Of a stretch of 64,000 nt of DNA, positions 57,788 to 64,000 are shown in pieces. The position numbers and the translations under genes were made by a program. The first letter of the stretch is position 1. Every line of letters begins with the position of its first letter. Under the pieces are notes generated by a model. It saw only the letters and a list, made by a program, of their open reading frames with translations, did no database searches and had not been told where the DNA came from. The stretch comes from Ascaphus truei (Eukaryota; Chordata; Amphibia; Anura; Ascaphidae), in contig CM071579.1 in NCBI GenBank assembly GCA_036426205.1, forward strand, positions 20,464,891-20,528,890, written 5' to 3'.

Positions 57788-57871
57788 GTCAGTGCCCCCC
57801 ATCACCTTGCCCCCCGCTTCTGACTAGTCCCCCTCAATGTCATGTCCCACCCTAATCTCCGTCTCTCACAG

Positions 57872-58013
57872 GCACCGCCGTGCAAAGCTGTCAGACCCCG
57901 GCCTGGGCACTCTCACTTACAGTAACCCCTCATACCGCACGTCCACTCAGGAGGTAAAGATCGAGGCTGTGCACAAAGCCGCCCCGTGCCACCTGCAGCG
58001 ACACCGCAAAGAG
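57872..58013 (+). CDS. lrp4: LRP4, cytoplasmic exon with NPxY motif
   Basis: This 142-bp exon lies between a TCTCTCACAG acceptor and a GTGAGG donor. It encodes HRRAKLSDPGLGTLTYSNP followed by SYRTSTQEVKIEA and HLQRHRKE. SNPSY is an NPxY-type endocytosis and adaptor motif. The TYSNPSYRTSTQEVKIEA block appears identical to the mammalian LRP4 tail as remembered and is the strongest single identifier of the gene. Its last bases and donor were copied into the array that follows. Confidence 0.96.
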
Positions 58014-58068
58014 GTGAGGACTGGGGAAAGTGTGTGTGTGTCAGTGCAAAGAGGTGAGGAGTGGGGAA

Positions 58069-58103
<35 letters not shown>

Positions 58104-58132
58104 TCAGTGCAAAGAGGTGAGGACTGGGGAAG

Positions 58133-58165
<33 letters not shown>

Positions 58166-58283
58166 AGTGCAAAGAGGTGAGGACTGGGGAAGTGTGTGTG
58201 TGTGTGTGTCAGTGCAAAGAGGTGAGGACTGAGGAAGTGTGTGTGTGTGTGTGTGTGTCAGCGCAAAGAGGTGAGGACTGAGG

Positions 58284-58346
<63 letters not shown>

Positions 58347-58693
58347 AGCGCAAAGAGGTGAAGATTGGGGAAGTGTGTGTGTGTGTCAGTGCAAAGAGAG
58401 GAGGACTGGGGAAGTGTGTGTGTGTGTATGTGTGTGTGTGTGTCAGCGCAAAGAGGTGAAGATTGGGGAAGTGTGTGTGTGTGTGTCAGTGCAAAGAGGT
58501 GAGGACTAAGAAAGTGTGTGTGTGTGTGTGTGTGTGTCAGCGCAAAGAGGTGAAGATTGGGGAAGTGTGTGTGTGTGTGTCAGTGCAAAGAGGGGAGGAC
58601 TGGGGAAGTGTATGTGTGTGTGTGTGTCAACGCAAAGAGGTGAAGATTGGGGAAGTGTGTGTGTGTGTCAGTGCAAAGAGGTGAGGACTGTGA

Positions 58694-58734
<41 letters not shown>

Positions 58735-58860
58735 AGTGCAAAGAGGGGGGGACTGGGGAAGTGTGTGTGTGTGTCAGTGCAAAGAGGGGAGGACTGGGGA
58801 AGGGTGTGTGTGTCAGCACAAAGAGGTGAGGATTGGGGAAGTGTGTGTGTGTGTGTGTGT
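58014..58860 (+). repeat. Minisatellite built from the splice donor of the preceding lrp4 exon, about 16 copies
   Basis: The unit is TCAGTGCAAAGAGGTGAGGA + CTGGGGAAG + (TG)n. The exon ends CACCGCAAAGAG and its intron begins GTGAGGACTGGGG, so each unit repeats the last exon bases and the whole donor. (TG)n length varies from about 8 to over 50 bases. One more copy survives at 62126-62190, beyond the LINE. Confidence 0.95.
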
Positions 58861-58861
58861 A

Positions 58862-61800
58862 TGTCTTTATTTCTAAAGCGCCATTAATGTACATAGCGTT
58901 TCACAGTAGTAATACATGTGACAATCATATAAATAACAAATAATACAAATAACAGGTCTGTGCCCTGAGAATGAGGGTCTGTGTCAGAGTTTTAGCAGTC
59001 AAGAAACAGAGGAAAGGGCGAATCTTTGTAATATTGCGGAGGAAAAAGCAGCAGGTTTTAGATATGTTTTGAATGTGAGCGAGGAGTAGAGTGTGACCCC
59101 TAGGCAGCGTACCTGCGCCACTGCTTGTATGACAGAACTTCCAACAGGAATGTGGAAGAAGGTAGTAGGGCCAGGTTTGGGAGGAAGTATGAGGAGCTCT
59201 GTTTTTGACATGTTGAGTTTAAGACGGCGGAGGGCCATCAAGGATGATATCGCAGCGAGACATTCAGAAATTTTGGTCTGTACAGCAGGTGGAAGGTCAG
59301 GGGCTGAGAAGTAAATTTGTGTGTCATCAGCATAGAGGTGATATTTGAACCCAAGAAATGTGATTAGGTCACCTAGAGAGAGTGTACAGAGAAAAGAGGA
59401 GAGGTCCCAGAAGAGAGCACTGGGGTGCCCCCACAGAGAGATCGATAGAGGAGGAGGTTTTAGCAGAAGAGACACTGAAAGTACGATGGGAGAGGTAGGA
59501 TGAGATCCAGGATAGAGCTTTGTTCCGAATACCAAGAGTATGGCGAATGTGAAGGAGAAGAGGGTGGTCGACGGTGTCAAATGCTGCAGAGAGGTCGAGT
59601 AATATGAGCAGAGTTTAATGACTTCTGTCTTTGGCAGCATGGAGGTCGTCAGTTATTTTAGTGAGGGCTGTTTCAGTGGAGTGAGCAGTTCAGAAGCCAG
59701 ATTGTAGATGGTCTAGGAGAGAATAGGTGTTGAGAAAATGGAGCAGGCGAGAGAATACAAGACGTTCAAGAAGTTTAGAGGCAAAAGGCAGGAGGGAGAC
59801 AGGTCGATAGTTGGAAAGACAGGTAGGGTCCAGCTTGCTGTTTTTGAGTAATGGTATGACTGTTGCATGTTTGAAGGAGGAGGGAAAGGTACCCGAGTAG
59901 GGGGAGGAGTTACAAATGTGTGTGAGCGTAGGGATTATAGTAGGAGCAAGAGGTGATGGGAGGGAATGGGATCAAGAGGGCAAGTGGTAGAGGGAGAAGA
60001 GGATTTCAACAGTGACACATCCTCCTCTGTGACAGCAGAAAAAGAGTCAAGGAAGGCAGGAGGAGAGTTTGGAAGAGGTATAGGATGGGAGGAGAAAACA
60101 GGAGATGTCCTGATGTATGTATTCCACCTTATCCTTAAAATAGTCAGCAAAGTCCTGAGGTGAGATGGAGGAAGAAGAGGCAGCTGAGGGTGGTTTGAGT
60201 AGAGAAGAGTCGGCGTGAGTTAGATTTGTGCGTGTTGAATAGTGAAGAAAAGTAGGTTTGTTTAGGCTTTTGAGAGGGCAGAATTTAAACAGGATAGCAT
60301 AAATTTGTAGTGAAGGAAGTCTGCGAGTGTGAGATTTCCTCCAGAGGCGTCAGAGGAACGAGTGGAGGAACGCAGCATGCGCGTGTGGGAATTTAGCCAA
60401 GGTCTGGGATTAGAAGGGCGAGAACGACAGAGAGAAAGCGGGGCATGTAGATCGTGAGGACAGGGCAGAGTTGTAGTTCCTGACCAGGTTGTCAGGATCT
60501 GGAGCAGAACTGAGAGAGGAGAGGGAGGAGCGTAAAGTGGAATCAAAAGCTGGTAGGTTAATAGAGCGCAGGTCTCGGCAGAAACGAGGGATAGATGGAG
60601 AAGCGAGAGAGAGAAAATGAGATGAGGTGATGGTCAGAGAGAGGAAAGGGGGAAATAGAGGAATCAGAGAGAGAATTTTTTTTAGTGGAAACCAGGTCTA
60701 GGTAGTGGCCATCCTTGAGGGTGCTGGCTGCAGTCCACTGTTGAAGGCCAAAAGAAGAAGTTAGAGAGAGAAAGCGGGAGGCCCAAGGGAGAGAGGGGTC
60801 ATCAATGTGGCAGTTGAAGTCCCCAAGGAGAAGAACAGGGGAGTCTGATGAGAGAAAGAAAGAGAGCCAGGATTCAAAGTGAGAGAGAAAGGCAAAAGGG
60901 GGTTGAGTAGAGGTAGGTGGGCGATAGATGACCGCCACATGGACCGGGAGAGGAGAGAAGATCTGGACTGTGTGAACCTCAAAGGAGGGAAAAGCAAGAG
61001 ATGGAGGAATAGGAAGGGTACAGTAACGACAGAGAGAGGAGAGGAGTAGCCCCACGCCTCGACCCTGCCATCAGTGCGCGGAGTGTGGGAGAAGGAAAGG
61101 CCACTGTAGGAGAGGGCAGCTTCCAGAGCAGAGTCAGACTGAGTGAGCCAGGTCTCAGTTATAGCAAAGAGGAGCAGAGAGTGAGAGAGAAAGGAGTCAT
61201 GTACAGAGAGGAACTTGTTGGAAAGGGAGCGAGCATTCCAAAGGGCACAGGAGAAAGGGAGAGATGAGGGAGGGTGGCAGGGGATGGGTATGAGGTTAGA
61301 GGGGTTGGCACCAGAAGGAGTAGACGTTGCATGTGGCAGGCGAGGACGAGCTCATGTAGGAATAAGGCAGGGACCAGGATTGGGAGAGATATCCCCAGAA
61401 GCAAGGAGGAGAAGCATGGATAGAAAGAGGATGTGTGAGGATGATTTGTAGGGGTGTGTTTTAGTGCAGGGGATATAGCTGTGTGGTGTCAGAGGGCGCA
61501 GGTAAGAAAGGAGTTCATGTGAACTGAGAAGTGGTGAAGAAAGGAGAGATGGAGATATATGAATAGAGTTGGAGACATACTGAGGCTGGTAGGAAGAAGT
61601 GTGTAATTTGAGAAGAAGTGAGGCCATAGCAAATATAAATAGTAAAGGCGGCATCACAGCAATAGTAAAGTGCTGAGATGTGCAGTCTGAGATAGATAAT
61701 ATCCTCCTTTCCAGAGTAGTTCAAATTCAGGAATCAGGGCCAGTAGGCGTTGTGTTGTCCATTTATTCTCCCCTTTTGAACTCCCTGTTAAACTCCACTT

Positions 61801-62125
61801 TGTAAGCTACTTAAAATGGGCTACTTGAAACATGGACTGCTTTAAAATCTAGCTGCAGCACAGCATAGGCTGCTGCGCTTTTAGTTATATAGCTCTACAA
61901 AGTCACGTGACTGAATTAAGTTCAGCCCAGCCAGCTTAATTAGCACATGTGAGGCACCTTAAAACAAATGGTATTTCTGAACAGGTTGTTGTCCTGCTTA
62001 AGTGTTACAGGCTGAATTTAATTAAGAGACACATCAAGGGGTGATTGGAGACAGGATTCAAATATAGGTTTTTACGTAGATTATTACATGTTGCATTTAC
62101 TAAAATACACACACCAAGGGGTGAT
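58862..62125 (-). mobile_element. L2/CR1-group LINE, near full length 5', with internal 3' deletion
   Basis: Non-LTR retrotransposon on the minus strand. In order from 5': untranslated leader (about 62120-61660); N-terminus ending GDISPNPGP (near 61370); AP-type endonuclease with LLLGDFNCHIDD and PLSDHHLISFSL (61055-60558); linker PWLNSHTRML (near 60390); RT start CPLDPIPSHH (near 59970); catalytic YADDTQIYF (about 59334-59308) and KTELLILPPK. The RT C-terminus is missing and the 3' tail follows almost directly, ending near AATAAAGACATAC. Frames are broken, so the copy is inactive. Its edges lie inside the donor-derived array. Confidence 0.85.
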
Positions 62126-62190
62126 TGTGTGTGTGTCAGTGCAAAGAGGTGAGGACTGGGGAAGTGTGTGTGTGTTTGTGTGTGTGTGCG
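62126..62190 (+). repeat. Last unit of the donor-derived minisatellite, beyond the LINE
   Basis: GTGTGTCAGTGCAAAGAGGT + GAGGACTGGGGAAGTGTG is the same unit as at 58014-58860, in the same orientation and 3.3 kb away. Confidence 0.9.
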
Positions 62191-62879
62191 CGCACGCATT
62201 GAGGGTGCATGTTTGTGCACGCACGGAGGGCAGGGCTGGTGTGTGCGCGTGGAGAGCAGTGCAGTGTGTGTATATGGAGGGGATGGCATTGTGTGTGCTG
62301 TGGAACTATGTGATAGGTGAGAGCATAAAGTTGTGTGTGTTTGTGGTGGGGAGCCGTGTGACGTGTGTGTATGTTGTGTGGTGCTTGTCACTGTGTGGAA
62401 GTTGCAGGCATTAGCACACTTTTGAAAAGGACGCATGGGTCACTTCCCCTGCACCTGTCTGACCAAGTCACACTGTCTCGCCCGGCAGCGCTCTGCTCCC
62501 CCTGACAGTCTCTCTCCTTTCCTCTTCTGAGTCCTGCCGTCACACACACAGGTATCAGAGGCTGCTGCACGATAGTGACTCCCGTTATGCCCTTCTCACC
62601 CTCCTCTACCACCCTCAGCCCCTTAACACCTTGTCCCCTCCTGCCTCTCTATCCACTCAGTCTGGGTGCTGTGAGTGTTGACATGTGCTGCTTCTTCCCA
62701 TCTGACTCGCTCTCTTTATTCCCTGCGTCTCTTTCTCACTGTCCCTCTATGTCTTTTTCTCCTTTCGTCTCTCTCTTCTCCACATGGCTGGACGTGTTGA
62801 GTTCTCTCCTGCATCCCGCTTCTTTTCTGTTTCTTTTGCCTACTCTCACTCTTCAAACCGTGTGGATTTGAGCAACTTC
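62191..62879. other. lrp4 intron, nothing recognisable
   Basis: TG-rich at first, then mixed and pyrimidine-rich. No exon with acceptable splice sites and LRP4 similarity was found. Confidence 0.4.
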
Positions 62880-63265
62880 GCTTTCTCACGCTCCATTTCT
62901 CTCTCTCTCTCCCTCTCACTCCATCTCTCTCTTTCGCTCCATCTCTCTCTCCCCATCTCTCTCTTGCTTCATCTTTCTCTCGCTTCATCTCTCTCTCTCT
63001 CTCGCTCCATCACTCTCTCGCTTCTTCTCTCTCTCGCTCCATCTCTCCATCTCTCATCTCTCTCTCTCTCTTGCTTCATCTCTCTCTCTCTCTCTCTCGC
63101 TCCATCTCTCTCTCTCTCTCTCCATCACTCTCTCTCTCTCGCTCCATTGCTCTCTCTTGCTCCATTACTCTCTCTCTCTCACTCCATCTCTCTCTCACTC
63201 CATCTCTCTCTTTCTCGCTCCATCACCCTCTCGCTCCATCTCTCTATCGCTCGCTCTCCGCACAA
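62880..63265. repeat. Long TC-rich tract with CTCGCTCCATCTCTCTCT units
   Basis: About 385 bases of (TC)n with CTCCATC inserts, on the plus strand of the last lrp4 intron. It ends 50 bases before the acceptor. Confidence 0.93.
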
Positions 63266-63315
63266 CAGAAGGTAAGGTCATTCTCTCCTTTCTCACTCCC
63301 CTACTCTCCCCTCAG

Positions 63316-63648
63316 GCTTCTCCTGACAGTGGTTACACCAAAGAGAAGATTCGGATCTTAGAGGGCTTCGGTTTGCTGTCAGGGGAGGAGTGTGACTGGG
63401 ACGACCTGAAACAGGTGAAGCCGTCTCGTGGCAGCATCCTGCGGGACCATGTGTGTATCAAGACGGACACGGTGTCTCTGCAGGCCAGTACCGCCTCTCT
63501 TGACCTGACCGAGACACAGCAGCTACTGCAGGAGGAACAGTCTGAGAGCGGCAGTGTCACGCTGCCCCCTAGCCCTGAACGCCACGTCTCTTTGTCCGAC
63601 ACGGGCTGGAGCGGCAAGCACATACCTTCCACCGAGAGCGAGGTGTGA
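63316..63648 (+). CDS. lrp4: LRP4, terminal coding exon with PDZ-binding C-terminus
   Basis: After CTCCCCTCAG this exon reads [73 protein letters not shown] and finally HIPSTESEV then TGA. It joins RHRKE of the previous exon in phase. Human LRP4 has [44 protein letters not shown] and ends SSESQV, a class I PDZ ligand; the acidic E-S-E-V end here keeps that pattern. The frame also stays open upstream into the TC tract, but that part is intronic. Confidence 0.96.
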   Translation, partial: ASPDSGYTKEKIRILEGFGLLSGEECDWDDLKQVKPSRGSILRDHVCIKTDTVSLQASTASLDLTETQQLLQEEQSESGSVTLPPSPERHVSLSDTGWSGKHIPSTESEV

Positions 63649-64000
63649 GGCACCGGAGGACATGAGATGGGGGAGGACGGGATACATGAAGTCTGTTGAC
63701 TCCTTCCCAACATTACTCAACTAATCAGAAGGCATAGTATCTTGTGTGGGCGTTCAGCTCCCTCCCTCTTTGGATGAAACTGGACTTCAGTTCTGTTGTT
63801 TGGGGCTATGTGAGGGGGGCACAGGAGGGAGCCGGCATTCTGGGAAAGATTTTATGTGTGCACACCGAGTCCTCCTGTGTAACATGCCCCTGGCTGGACT
63901 AACCTCTAGGACTCTCTCACTGTTGGGCGGAGGTGATTTGGTGCCTCTGTGGGGGGAGGACACTTCAGTTGTCACGTGTTGGTGTTATGACCTGGGTGTG
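63649..64000 (+). other. lrp4: lrp4 3' untranslated region (start)
   Basis: Follows the TGA stop. No AATAAA poly(A) signal is visible before the window ends, so the UTR continues beyond 64000. No repeats. Confidence 0.7.

Noticed and set aside
58030..58887. Plus-strand CVCVCV and QRGEDWGS repeat frames following the lrp4 NPxY exon
   Set aside because: They are intronic donor-derived array. The exon ends at the GTGAGG donor at 58013.
58999..61657. YADD reverse transcriptase as part of an endogenous retrovirus
   Set aside because: The AP-type endonuclease (GDFN, SDHH), GDISPNPGP start, lack of LTRs or protease, and AATAAAGACATAC tail identify a non-LTR LINE.

Overview
This is eukaryotic, vertebrate nuclear DNA from a long-read assembly of uneven quality. 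Short coding exons with GT-AG boundaries sit in long introns packed with minisatellites, hAT-type MITEs and LINE remnants. The transposon families (hAT MITEs with 8-bp target duplications, an L2/CR1-group LINE with a YADDTQIY reverse transcriptase) look amphibian, most likely a frog. That taxonomic call rests on memory of such repeats and is inference.

Two genes can be read. Between 7.3 and 32.7 kb lie the 3' exons of a myosin-binding protein C gene, best matched to mybpc3: FnIII domain C7 (second half), Ig C8, FnIII C9 and Ig C10. Between 42.3 and 63.65 kb lies the 3' half of lrp4, the agrin/MuSK co-receptor: an EGF module, beta-propeller 2, beta-propeller 4, the last EGF module, the juxtamembrane stalk, the transmembrane segment, a cytoplasmic NPxY exon and the terminal exon ending in a PDZ ligand (TESEV, then TGA). 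Both genes lie on human 11p11.2, but about half a megabase apart with other genes between. Here only about 10 kb of repeats separates them, and the 5' halves of both are absent.

The exon strands do not agree within either gene. In mybpc3 (minus strand) the exons at 22.4 and 24.0 kb read on the plus strand, yet sit at the right positions for a minus-strand gene. Flipping 21.27-23.37 kb and 23.37-30.60 kb separately restores one gene and makes three different tandem arrays run continuously across the three joints. In lrp4 (plus strand) one exon at 47.7 kb and a five-exon block at 48.4-51.7 kb are reversed, and the third propeller is missing. The simplest reading is a scaffold whose contigs end in tandem arrays and were ordered correctly but partly mis-oriented. 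Real inversions are less likely.

Most of the rest is tandem repeat: a 5.9-kb array of about 50-bp units (7.5-13.4 kb), a 3.3-kb array of about 31-bp units (15.2-18.5 kb), a 6.3-kb array of about 40-bp units (24.3-30.6 kb), a 2.8-kb array (37.3-40.1 kb) and about twenty smaller ones. Base quality falls inside the longest arrays. The most interesting biology is that three lrp4 minisatellites begin exactly at an exon edge and carry copied splice sites: donors at 58.0 and 48.4 kb, an acceptor at 51.7 kb. An L2-type LINE later split the first of these. I found no CRISPR, operon, tRNA, rRNA or novel multi-gene system.
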